Shown: in pieces, positions 1-6,829 of the stretch
Numbering within the stretch: the first letter of the stretch is position 1
How the letters are laid out: each line of letters starts with the position of its first letter
Assembly (NCBI GenBank): GCA_030610025.1
Contig: JAUWSP010000009.1
Span: 1 to 17,100 of the forward strand
Origin: Acidobacteriota bacterium
Lineage (GTDB): Bacteria > Acidobacteriota > Thermoanaerobaculia > Multivoradales > JAHEKO01
Reading direction: 5' to 3'
DNA length: 17,100 nt
The notes under the pieces: generated by a model
What the model was told of the DNA's origin: nothing
Seen by the model: the letters and a program-made list of their open reading frames with translations, nothing else
The model's database searches: none
Program-made: the position numbers and the translations under genes

Positions 1-32
1 AGAAAAATGGTTTGGAGAGTTTTCGACACCAT
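1..32 (-). CDS. possible 5' end of a gene running off the left edge
   Basis: Reading leftward, an ATG whose first base is 32 opens a frame (Met-Val-Ser-Lys-Thr-Leu-Gln-Thr-Ile-Phe) that stays open to the window edge. An AGGGG stretch (positions 43-39 on the minus strand) sits six bases upstream, a sensible Shine-Dalgarno spacing. It lies about 125 bases downstream of the stop of the molybdenum-hydroxylase FAD subunit and on the same strand, where a partner subunit could be expected. Ten codons are too few to recognise a family, so this is only a candidate. Confidence 0.25.
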   Translation of the reverse strand, partial: MVSKTLQTIF

Positions 33-157
33 CGTCAGCCCCTTTTTTGGCCTCAATTACGGGCCGGGTCATCGTATTTGCCGAGAGGAGTTTTGTATAC
101 ACTGAGGCCTGATAAATCTTCCGTGATCTTTCCGCCCTACAATGCCAAGAGTCGACC
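33..157. other. non-coding spacer at left edge
   Basis: This stretch follows the stop codon of the minus-strand FAD-subunit gene. It is less GC-rich than the neighbouring genes. I see no convincing hairpin plus T-run terminator, no tRNA and no conserved open frame apart from the possible start codon at its left end. Confidence 0.4.
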
Positions 158-1135
158 CTACCCCTTTGCGATCGCCTCAAGCTGGTCGGTCAGCAGCCCC
201 TTGAATAGTGAGACCTTGTAGCTGTTGTGCTCGAGGGGTTCGGCCCCGGCCATGACCACCTCAGTGGCGCGGGCGATGGTGGCCGAGTCCAGCGTGGTGC
301 CAACCAGCACCTTGGCCGTTTCTCGGGTTCGCCACGGCACCGGTGCGGCGCCGGAGAGCACCACCCGGCCGGCAATCACGGTATCGCCGTCGAAACGCAG
401 TACCAAGGCGAGCCCTGCCAGAGCGAAATCCCACGAAGCGCGGCCCCTGACCTTTCGGTACGAGGAGCGCAGGCCGTCCGGCGCCGGCTGCAGAACCACC
501 TCAGTGATGATCTCACCCTGCTCGAGAAAAGTCTCGCGCTGGGGATCGACTGACGGTGGGACGTGGAACTTCTCCACCGTCATGCTGCGGCTCCCGCCCG
601 GACCGGTGATGCGGACGGTGGCAGCCAGAGCGATCAGGGCCGGAGCGGTGTCGGAAGGGTGAACCATGTAGCACGACTCACCGCCAAGCACGCAGTGGTG
701 TTGGTTCTCTCCGGAAACGGCATAACAGGTGTCCCCGCCCTTTCGCAGGCAGTCGAAGTCGCCTCGGTAATACCAGCAGCGCGGTTTCTGGCACAGATTG
801 CCGGCAATGGTGCCCTGGCTTCGCAGCTGCGGGCTGGCCACCACCGCGGCGGCCTCGGCTAGAGCCGAATAGCGCGATCTGATTATCGGATGAGCGGCGA
901 TCTCGGCTATGGTCGTCATGGCGCCGATATGGACGCTGCCGTCGGTCTCGACTCTGATGCCTCGAAGGTCGTCGATGAGAATGAGGGAGACCACGGTTCG
1001 GGCGTTGAAGACCCGGTCATGGAGGCAGCCGAGCAAATCGGTGCCCCCTGCGTGGAGACGAACTCCCTCCTGGGTCAAGTGCTGGATGGCCTCGACCAAG
1101 GTGGTGGGACGAACGTAGGCAAAGGTCGGCAGCAT
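158..1135 (-). CDS. FAD-binding subunit of a molybdenum hydroxylase (xanthine dehydrogenase / CO dehydrogenase medium-chain family) with Cys-rich insert
   Basis: This 325-residue protein matches the usual length of the FAD-binding subunit of xanthine dehydrogenase, CO dehydrogenase or 4-hydroxybenzoyl-CoA reductase type enzymes. The subunit passes electrons between the iron-sulfur subunit and the electron acceptor. Both flavin-binding signatures are visible: the glycine-rich HAGGTDLLG (residues 29-36 region) and SQGTIAGNL (about 107-114). Directly after the second comes an insert with Cys115, Cys120, Cys129, Cys137, Cys148 and Cys155. In 4-hydroxybenzoyl-CoA reductase and the PaoB/YagS aldehyde oxidoreductases a similar insert holds an extra [4Fe-4S] cluster, so one is likely here. 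The C-terminal CO-dehydrogenase flavoprotein domain begins around residue 200. The ATG at 1135 gives a full-length N terminus, but no Shine-Dalgarno is obvious. The molybdenum-binding and 2Fe-2S subunits are absent from the window. The gene is divergent from the glycan-like cluster and probably functionally unrelated. The substrate cannot be told. Confidence 0.92.
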   Translation of the reverse strand: MLPTFAYVRPTTLVEAIQHLTQEGVRLHAGGTDLLGCLHDRVFNARTVVSLILIDDLRGIRVETDGSVHIGAMTTIAEIAAHPIIRSRYSALAEAAAVVASPQLRSQGTIAGNLCQKPRCWYYRGDFDCLRKGGDTCYAVSGENQHHCVLGGESCYMVHPSDTAPALIALAATVRITGPGGSRSMTVEKFHVPPSVDPQRETFLEQGEIITEVVLQPAPDGLRSSYRKVRGRASWDFALAGLALVLRFDGDTVIAGRVVLSGAAPVPWRTRETAKVLVGTTLDSATIARATEVVMAGAEPLEHNSYKVSLFKGLLTDQLEAIAKG

Positions 1136-1271
1136 GGGCTTTATCAGTCTATCAGGAAGGCTCCTGGCCGTCGCCGCCGCAGAAGCCTGGTCAGATGACC
1201 GGGCTTGCTGTCGGGGGTTGCGGCCTGGGGGGGCATACCCCTAACATACACGGCCGGAGGTAAGGTTCCCG
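1136..1271. promoter_or_regulatory. divergent intergenic region, likely promoter of the + strand cluster
   Basis: These 136 bases separate the leftward FAD-subunit gene from the rightward ten-gene array, so promoters for both should lie here. A weak sigma70-like candidate for the + strand is TTGCGG (1218-1223) and TAACAT (1242-1247) with 18 bases between them. Each box matches the consensus only partly. A perfect four-pair hairpin, GGGG-CATA-CCCC (1230-1241), overlaps the spacer. A GGAGG (1256-1260) serves as ribosome-binding site for the SGNH gene. None of this is strong except the geometry. Confidence 0.3.
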
Positions 1272-2549
1272 GTGGTGATGACACGACCCAGTGCGAAGCG
1301 AACTTTGGTCAAACTGGCTTTGAGCCTTGCGAGCCTGGTGGTCGTTCTGGTGGTGCTGGAGGGTGTCCTTCGTCTGGCCGGCTGGATGATGGTCCGACTG
1401 GCCGTGGATCGGGGCGCTGCGGCAGGCAAGGAGCGTGTCATCCTGTGCATCGGTGATTCGTTTACGATGGGTGGATTGTCGACCTTTGACACCAGCTACC
1501 CGATCCAGCTCGGAGGACTTCTACGCCGGCGTCACCCCGGGACCAACCAGCGGGTGGTCAATCTCGGTCGAGCCGGCTCGAATACCGCGCAGATGCTGCG
1601 CAACCTTGAGCGAGGCATCGAGCAGAACCATCCGGAGGCGGTCGTTGTCCTCGGAGGATGGAACAACTTCCGCAACTTCTACGGCTTTCGTGGAGCCGGC
1701 GAGGTGAGTGGTGGGGTAAGCCGGGCGATCACGGACGTGTTCCTCGACCTGAGGGTATACAAGATGATCCAGATGCTGAGTGAACGTTTGCAGGGGACCG
1801 GCCCGAGACCCTTGGAGAGTGCCCCGGCCGAAGGCGCAGGGGCAGCGGATCAAATCGAGCGAACACGTCGCCTCACCTCGGACTCCAAGGGGCATCTGGA
1901 GCGGGGTATGGCGTTCAAGGAAGCGGGTGAAACCGAGCGCGCTATCGCCTGCTTTGTCGAGTCGATCAAAGCCAACCCCAACGACCCCCGGGGTTATCGG
2001 CAGGTCTCCAAAACCTTGCGTGACCAGGAATTGGCGCAGCAGTTCTTCCTCGCCAGGCTCAAGGAGGACCCGGAGCAGGCCTGGCCCTGCCTGGGTATGA
2101 GCCTGGTTTTCCAGGACCAGGGGCGATTCGACGAAGCGAGAATCTGGCTGGAACGAACCCGGGCGGTAGATTCAGAATTCTCCGATTACGTCGAAAGGTC
2201 CCTTCATCTTCTCGACCGCAATCGAGCGTACACTGAGATTTCGACCTGGATCCGCCTGGACCTGGCCGACATGAAGAGGCTTTGTGAGGCTCACAACGCA
2301 CAGCTCGTGATCCAGAACTATCCCCTCGGCGACTTCGCCATGCTGGCTCGTTTCGCAGCCGAAGAGCGGCTACCTTTCGTGGATCACCTGGGGGTCTTCG
2401 ACCGATTTCCCGAGGCGGAAAGGAGCAAGTACTTCCTGCCGGACGACTTCCACCCTAATGGGAAGGGGAATGCGATTATGGCCGAGAACATTTATCGGGT
2501 TTTGTTAGGTATGGAACTGATCGAAGAGAGGGTTCCTGATGTGGATTGA
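1272..2549 (+). CDS. membrane-anchored SGNH/GDSL hydrolase-like protein with TPRs inserted in the hydrolase domain
   Basis: The 425-residue product has a single N-terminal membrane segment (about residues 12-43), which would anchor the rest outside the cytoplasm. SGNH-hydrolase landmarks follow. Block I is GDSF (61-64) with Ser63 as likely nucleophile, then a Gly/Asn block NLGRAGSN (97-104) and GGWNN (128-132). The terminal DDFHPN (391-396) provides the Asp-x-x-His pair D391/H394. Between the third block and the last (about 205-300) lie helical repeats of TPR type, including a clear unit around 209-240. The family includes esterases and acyltransferases acting on glycans, such as the AlgX/AlgJ group. 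Here a role in glycan O-acylation or deacylation is inference. GTG at 1272 is chosen because GGAGG (1256-1260) is well placed; GTG 1275 or ATG 1278 are alternatives. It overlaps the next gene by 11 bases and heads the array. A related gene sits at the far right. Confidence 0.85.
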   Translation: MVMTRPSAKRTLVKLALSLASLVVVLVVLEGVLRLAGWMMVRLAVDRGAAAGKERVILCIGDSFTMGGLSTFDTSYPIQLGGLLRRRHPGTNQRVVNLGRAGSNTAQMLRNLERGIEQNHPEAVVVLGGWNNFRNFYGFRGAGEVSGGVSRAITDVFLDLRVYKMIQMLSERLQGTGPRPLESAPAEGAGAADQIERTRRLTSDSKGHLERGMAFKEAGETERAIACFVESIKANPNDPRGYRQVSKTLRDQELAQQFFLARLKEDPEQAWPCLGMSLVFQDQGRFDEARIWLERTRAVDSEFSDYVERSLHLLDRNRAYTEISTWIRLDLADMKRLCEAHNAQLVIQNYPLGDFAMLARFAAEERLPFVDHLGVFDRFPEAERSKYFLPDDFHPNGKGNAIMAENIYRVLLGMELIEERVPDVD

Positions 2550-4248
2550 AAAGAACATTCCGAGGCCGGCTGCAGGGCGGGCCGGTTATCGCCTCGCGGT
2601 GACCTGTGCGGTCTTACTTGCCATCGGCCTGTCAGTCTCCTGCGGCGCGGCGATCGAGCCTCGCCCCAAGGTCCTGGTACTGGGCCTCGACGCGCTGGGG
2701 TGGAAGGTGCTCGAGCCGTTGATCCGGGAGGGTCGAGTGCCGCACCTGGCCGCCCTGGTCGAGGGCGGGGCCGCTGGCGTGCTGGGTACCAACACCGGCT
2801 GTTCGCCCCGCTACTGGACCACGATCGCCACCGGTAAGGCTCCGGAGAAGCACCAGCTGTGGGGGTGGAGCATTCTTCGAAAGGAGGCCGGGCGCCGGCC
2901 GATGCGAAGCTACGACCGCAGGGCCAAGGCAATCTGGAACATTGCCGGGGAGCAGGGCAAGACCGTCGGCGTGGTCAACTACCTGGTGACCTGGCCACCC
3001 GAGGAAGTCAACGGCTGGATCGTGCCCTCGTACTTCTACCACGGTCTCCCGAGCGAACAGCAGACGACCTCACCGGCGTCGCTCGCGGCAGAGATCGCAC
3101 ACTTCAAGATTCCCGATTTCATTTCCGATAAGCCGAGCCGGCACTCCAACCAGGAGATCATCGCAAACGTCTGGGATGAGGCTGCCTGGGTGGCTGCGGT
3201 AGGCCGACACCTGCAGGAAACCAAGGACCCAGATCTACTGATCCTCTACACGCTTGGCATCGACTGGCTCGGTCACCGCTTTTGGTCCTACTACCAGCCG
3301 GAGTATTACCAGGATCCGCTGTGGCAGCTCGACCAGGCGGACGTCGAGCGCTTCGGTGGGGTGATTCCGGATCTCTATGCGGCAACCGACCGCGAGTTCG
3401 GTCGCGTTCTCGAGCAGGTGGACGAGGAGACGACCGTGGTCGTGCTCTCCGATCACGCCATGAAGGCATGGGGGGAGGGCGATGATACCAACCTGGCGGT
3501 TCTCAACTACGACCGGTTGCTCGAGCATGCCGGCCTTCTCGAAAACGGTCCGGATGGCAAACCGGACCTCGACCGGAGTCTGGCCTATTGCACGGATCAG
3601 GGGGCATGGGAGGACCACCTGAGCTACATCACCGTCGCTCTTCATGCCGACGATCCGCGTTACCCCGAGGTCCTGTCCCGCCTGGCCGAGCTCTTCCGCG
3701 GTATGGCTTGGGCGGCGGACGGCGAGGCGCTCTTCGACCGAGTTCTCACCCGCTCTGAGATCGGTCCCGATTTTCCCTATTCCACTGACGACTTCGATCT
3801 GGTCGTTGTGGAGAGGGAGCTCTGGCCTTACCGGGCGCCTTACTCGGCGCGGGCCGATGAGGAGGTGATGGTGGACGGTTCTCGGGTGGTGCTGCGCGAG
3901 CTGCTTTCCTTCACCCGTCCGGGCAAGCCGGGAATTCACGATCTCGAGGACGGGGTGATCATCCTTGCAGGAAACCACGTCCAGCGCGGGGTGCAGCTCA
4001 AGAGCGCTACCATCCGTGACATCACGCCGACGCTGCTTCACCTCCTCGGCCTGCCTGTTGCCAGGGACATGGACGGCAAAGTGCTGCTCGAGGCGCTCGA
4101 CCCCGACTTCGTACAAGCCCACCCGGTACGCTGGGTTGACAGCTACGAGAGCCCCTCGGTCAAACGACGTGATGGTAACAGCGAGCAAGCTCTGCCCGAG
4201 GAGGAAGTGCTCCAGGAGCGTCTCCGCTCGCTCGGCTACCTGGAATGA
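2539..4248 (+). CDS. alkaline-phosphatase-superfamily (type I phosphodiesterase/nucleotide pyrophosphatase-like) protein, exported
   Basis: The 569-residue product has an N-terminal hydrophobic export segment (about 18-34). It ends at Cys35 in LSVSC, a poor lipobox, so either a lipoprotein or an ordinary signal peptide is possible. The metal-binding pattern of the superfamily is complete: Asp51 in LGLDALGW, Asp242/His246 in IDWLGH, Asp305/His306 in LSDHAMK, and His467 in GIHDLEDG. The nucleophile should be Ser89 in GCSPRYWTTIATG by alignment with the Thr/Ser of nucleotide pyrophosphatases. Such enzymes cleave or transfer phosphomonoesters and phosphodiesters. The substrate here is unknown, but the location suggests an envelope glycan or lipid. 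The protein ends in LRSLGYLE, a tail I recall from many exported sulfatases and phosphodiesterases of Acidobacteriota and relatives. It begins inside the SGNH gene, with an AGAGGG (2527-2532) six bases before its ATG, so the two are coupled. Confidence 0.9.
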   Translation: MWIEKNIPRPAAGRAGYRLAVTCAVLLAIGLSVSCGAAIEPRPKVLVLGLDALGWKVLEPLIREGRVPHLAALVEGGAAGVLGTNTGCSPRYWTTIATGKAPEKHQLWGWSILRKEAGRRPMRSYDRRAKAIWNIAGEQGKTVGVVNYLVTWPPEEVNGWIVPSYFYHGLPSEQQTTSPASLAAEIAHFKIPDFISDKPSRHSNQEIIANVWDEAAWVAAVGRHLQETKDPDLLILYTLGIDWLGHRFWSYYQPEYYQDPLWQLDQADVERFGGVIPDLYAATDREFGRVLEQVDEETTVVVLSDHAMKAWGEGDDTNLAVLNYDRLLEHAGLLENGPDGKPDLDRSLAYCTDQGAWEDHLSYITVALHADDPRYPEVLSRLAELFRGMAWAADGEALFDRVLTRSEIGPDFPYSTDDFDLVVVERELWPYRAPYSARADEEVMVDGSRVVLRELLSFTRPGKPGIHDLEDGVIILAGNHVQRGVQLKSATIRDITPTLLHLLGLPVARDMDGKVLLEALDPDFVQAHPVRWVDSYESPSVKRRDGNSEQALPEEEVLQERLRSLGYLE

Positions 4249-4281
4249 CATTCCGGTGGAGAGAGGCAGGATCGGGTTGCG

Positions 4282-4488
4282 GTGTCTTTTCCGCAAGCTC
4301 TCGCTCAATTTTTGAGGCTGCTGGTCGTGCTGGAGAAGGGGCTGCGCATGACCGACGATGAAGGCTACTTCATTCCCGACGGCTTTCACCCAAACGCCAG
4401 AGGAAATGCGATCATGGCCGGGGCCATCTCCCGGGTCCTGGTGGGCTCGGACCTGATTGTGTCCCCTTGCGGAGGGTTTAAGAGTTGA
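4282..4488 (+). pseudogene. remnant of an SGNH hydrolase C terminus
   Basis: A 68-codon frame (GTG start, weak ribosome-binding site) contains DGFHPN (residues 33-38), the Asp-x-x-His block that closes SGNH domains. Over 31 aligned residues beginning at YFIPD it matches the end of the complete SGNH/TPR protein (1272-2549) at 21 positions, by my own count. Nothing of the nucleophile block, the Asn block or the TPRs is present, so the product cannot be a hydrolase. The most likely origin is deletion or partial duplication of a second SGNH gene that once stood between the phosphodiesterase and the radical SAM genes. Its TGA overlaps the TTG start of the next gene (TTGA). It may still be translated and help to couple that gene, but I see no other sign of function. 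Confidence 0.7.
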
Positions 4489-5684
4489 GTATGCGACGGC
4501 AGTTTCCGCTCGTGGCAGATCTGCTTCGAGGCACGGCCCTGGTGGCCAGGGGGAGGGTGCTGCGGTGCTTCGACCGCCCTCTCGCCCCACGGGCGGTCAA
4601 CTTTGCAGTCACCTATCGCTGCAATCACCGCTGCCAAACCTGTGCCGTCTACGGTGACGAGCAGTTCACTTCGACCTATGGCAAGGAGCTGACCGCCGAG
4701 GAGATCATCGCTGCGTTCGAGGACCCGCTCCTCAAAAAGCTCGACGTGCTCCGGATCACCGGTGGTGAACCATTCCTACGGGACGACCTCGGTGAAATCG
4801 TCGAAGGGATCCAGCGCGTGGCGCGCCCTGGGACCTTCTATATCACCACCAACGGCTCCTTTCCGGATCGGGTGGGTGAGTTTCTCCTCCGGATGGAACC
4901 CAGCAAGGCCAAGATCCACCTCCAGATCAGCATCGACGGCGTCGGTCAAACCCATGACCGGGTACGGGGATTGGACGGCGCCTTTGACAAGGCGGTGAGG
5001 ACCCTCGAGGTGGTCGGCGACCTGCGGCAGAAGATCCCGGTCTACGCTGGTGTCAACCACACCCTGAGTCGGCTCAACCTCGACAGCCAGAGGGCGGTCG
5101 AGGATCTGGCACGCGAGCACGGCTTCGGCTACAGACCCATGCTTGCCAGACGCTACTGCGAGAACACTTCGATCGACATTGATCCCCTTGAGGAGGAGAT
5201 TCCGCACCGGCCCTTCTTCGATCTCGACCTGGAGGTCGTCAGGGCCATCTATGACCGCTTTCGTGAACTCTCCCTGGCCGACGGCGCCTGGACGTACTCC
5301 AAGGAGGTCTCGACCTCGTTTTTCTGGAAGATCGCCGAGGCGTACTCCTACGATGCAGAAACCAGCCGTGTGTTACACGGTCAAAGTAGCCCCAACCCCG
5401 CCTGCATGGCGCTTTTCAGCCACTTCCGCCTCATGCCCGACGGTGACGTGATCCCCTGTCGGGCCATGCCCAAGGCGGCAGGCAATTTGCGAAAGAGCTC
5501 GTTCAGCACGATCTGGCGGTCGACGACATCGACCCAGATCAGACGGGATGTCAAGCGTTGCAAGGGTTGCTGGACCTGTGACATCGGGCCCAGCATCTAC
5601 TACTCCGGCGCAGTCATTCCCTGGTTCATCAGCAGTTTCTTCCGTCGGCGGCTGTGGCGCCGGGCTTCGGCCCCGGACCAATGA
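4485..5684 (+). CDS. radical SAM enzyme with SPASM-like C-terminal Cys cluster (first of a tandem pair)
   Basis: This 399-residue radical SAM protein has the cluster motif CNHRCQTC (Cys46, Cys50, Cys53), which binds the [4Fe-4S] that cleaves S-adenosylmethionine, followed by ITGGEP (91-96). The C-terminal region has Cys307, PDGDVIPC with Cys325, and CKGCWTC (Cys359, Cys362, Cys365). This resembles the SPASM/Twitch domains that hold one or two auxiliary clusters in MoaA, PqqE and anaerobic sulfatase-maturase relatives. The last 30 residues are hydrophobic then strongly basic (FFRRRLWRR), hinting at membrane contact. The reaction is unknown. Possibilities include sugar or lipid-head-group modification, given the neighbours. 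TTG at 4485 is preferred because GGAGG (4471-4475) lies nine bases upstream; ATG 4491 is the alternative. Its stop overlaps the next ATG by four bases. Confidence 0.9.
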   Translation: MSMRRQFPLVADLLRGTALVARGRVLRCFDRPLAPRAVNFAVTYRCNHRCQTCAVYGDEQFTSTYGKELTAEEIIAAFEDPLLKKLDVLRITGGEPFLRDDLGEIVEGIQRVARPGTFYITTNGSFPDRVGEFLLRMEPSKAKIHLQISIDGVGQTHDRVRGLDGAFDKAVRTLEVVGDLRQKIPVYAGVNHTLSRLNLDSQRAVEDLAREHGFGYRPMLARRYCENTSIDIDPLEEEIPHRPFFDLDLEVVRAIYDRFRELSLADGAWTYSKEVSTSFFWKIAEAYSYDAETSRVLHGQSSPNPACMALFSHFRLMPDGDVIPCRAMPKAAGNLRKSSFSTIWRSTTSTQIRRDVKRCKGCWTCDIGPSIYYSGAVIPWFISSFFRRRLWRRASAPDQ

Positions 5685-6829
5685 TCGAGGCCAGAGGGAG
5701 CTACCTGCGTCTTGCACGCGAACGGCTCCGGGATGGCCGGTTCCCTTGGCTGGTCAATCAGGGTCTGCGCACCGCTGCGATCGCCCTGGCCGATCGCCTG
5801 CATCTCCCACCTCTCACCGGTCCGCTGCTGGGCACCCTGGTCGTCACCTACCGTTGCAACTACAACTGTCCGATGTGCCCGGTGGCGAGCGAGGACGGCC
5901 AGGATGAGCTCGACACGGCGGCCGTCGAGTCTCTGGTTGACGACTTTGCCGCCATGGGCACGCCGGGCCTGGCCATTACCGGCGGTGAACCCCTGCTGCG
6001 AGACGACGTTTTCCAGATCATCCGCCGGGCCAGATCTCACGGCATGGTCGTCAACCTCAGCACAAACGGCCACCTCCTGACCGAGGACCACATCCTGGAT
6101 CGACTGATGGGCGACCCGCCGGAAAACGTCAACGTCTCCCTCGACAGTGCCCTGCCCGAGCGGCACGACCGTCTCCGGGGTTTCCCCGGCAGCTTCGAGC
6201 GAGTTGTGGAGGGTATTCGGGGGCTGGTCGCGCGAAGGGCCAGCGAGAAGGCGTCCTTCCACATCACTGTGGTCTCGGTCTTGACCGAGAGGAGTTTCGG
6301 CAAGGTGAATGACTTGTGTCGCCTGGCCGAGGAGTTGGGGGTCGACGCGGTCGGGTTCATCCCTTACCACAGTTTCGCAGGCACCAAGCGGGAAATCGAA
6401 CCCCGCAGGTGGGGGGAGATCACGGCCGGCGTCGAGGCGCTGATCACCAGAAAGCGGGCGGGAACGCGACCATGGATCGACAACACCCGGCGCTACCTCG
6501 AGACCCTGCCTCTGGCGATGGCCGGGGTGGACGCGCCGGTGCGCTGCTCCTCCGGTTATACCACTTGTTATGTCGATGCTCACGGCGATGTCTTCGGCTG
6601 CTGGCCCCATGTCGAGCTGCGGCGGCCGATCGGTAACGTCAAGGGCTCGAGCCTGCGCTCCATCTGGCGTTCGGCCGACTACGCCCGCCTCCGGCGCGAG
6701 ATGCGAGCTTGCCGGGCTTGCTACTGGAACTGCCAGACCGAACTCAACTTGCTCTTCAGTCCCTTTCAGCAGATTCCTGATCCTGTGCCGCCGACAGCGA
6801 GCTGCGGTGTGATGGAGAATGGGTCGTGA
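5681..6829 (+). CDS. radical SAM enzyme with SPASM-like C-terminal Cys cluster (second of the tandem pair)
   Basis: The 382-residue protein (starting at the ATGA overlap) is a paralogue of the preceding one in layout. A basic, helical N-terminal lead of about 50 residues is followed by the radical SAM motif CNYNCPMC (Cys59, Cys63, Cys66) and ITGGEP (99-104). Cysteines 289, 296, 307, 344, 347 and 351 in the C-terminal part suggest at least one auxiliary iron-sulfur cluster, in the style of SPASM domains, with the typical GDVFGCW and GNV...SIW elements. A GTG at 5654 would add nine residues, but ATG 5681 fits the four-base coupling seen throughout the cluster. Having two such enzymes side by side suggests consecutive steps or a heterodimer. 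The substrate is not deducible. The gene overlaps the next one by four bases (GTGA). Confidence 0.9.
   Translation: MIEARGSYLRLARERLRDGRFPWLVNQGLRTAAIALADRLHLPPLTGPLLGTLVVTYRCNYNCPMCPVASEDGQDELDTAAVESLVDDFAAMGTPGLAITGGEPLLRDDVFQIIRRARSHGMVVNLSTNGHLLTEDHILDRLMGDPPENVNVSLDSALPERHDRLRGFPGSFERVVEGIRGLVARRASEKASFHITVVSVLTERSFGKVNDLCRLAEELGVDAVGFIPYHSFAGTKREIEPRRWGEITAGVEALITRKRAGTRPWIDNTRRYLETLPLAMAGVDAPVRCSSGYTTCYVDAHGDVFGCWPHVELRRPIGNVKGSSLRSIWRSADYARLRREMRACRACYWNCQTELNLLFSPFQQIPDPVPPTASCGVMENGS

Noticed and set aside
1227..1241. G-run/C-run hairpin in the divergent spacer as a terminator or riboswitch
   Set aside because: Only four pairs, with no T tract and no larger conserved fold visible.
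3235..4590. Long minus-strand open frame (451 codons) across the phosphodiesterase gene
   Set aside because: It is antisense to a protein with complete metal-binding motifs, has no recognisable domain, and long antisense frames are expected in GC-rich coding DNA.
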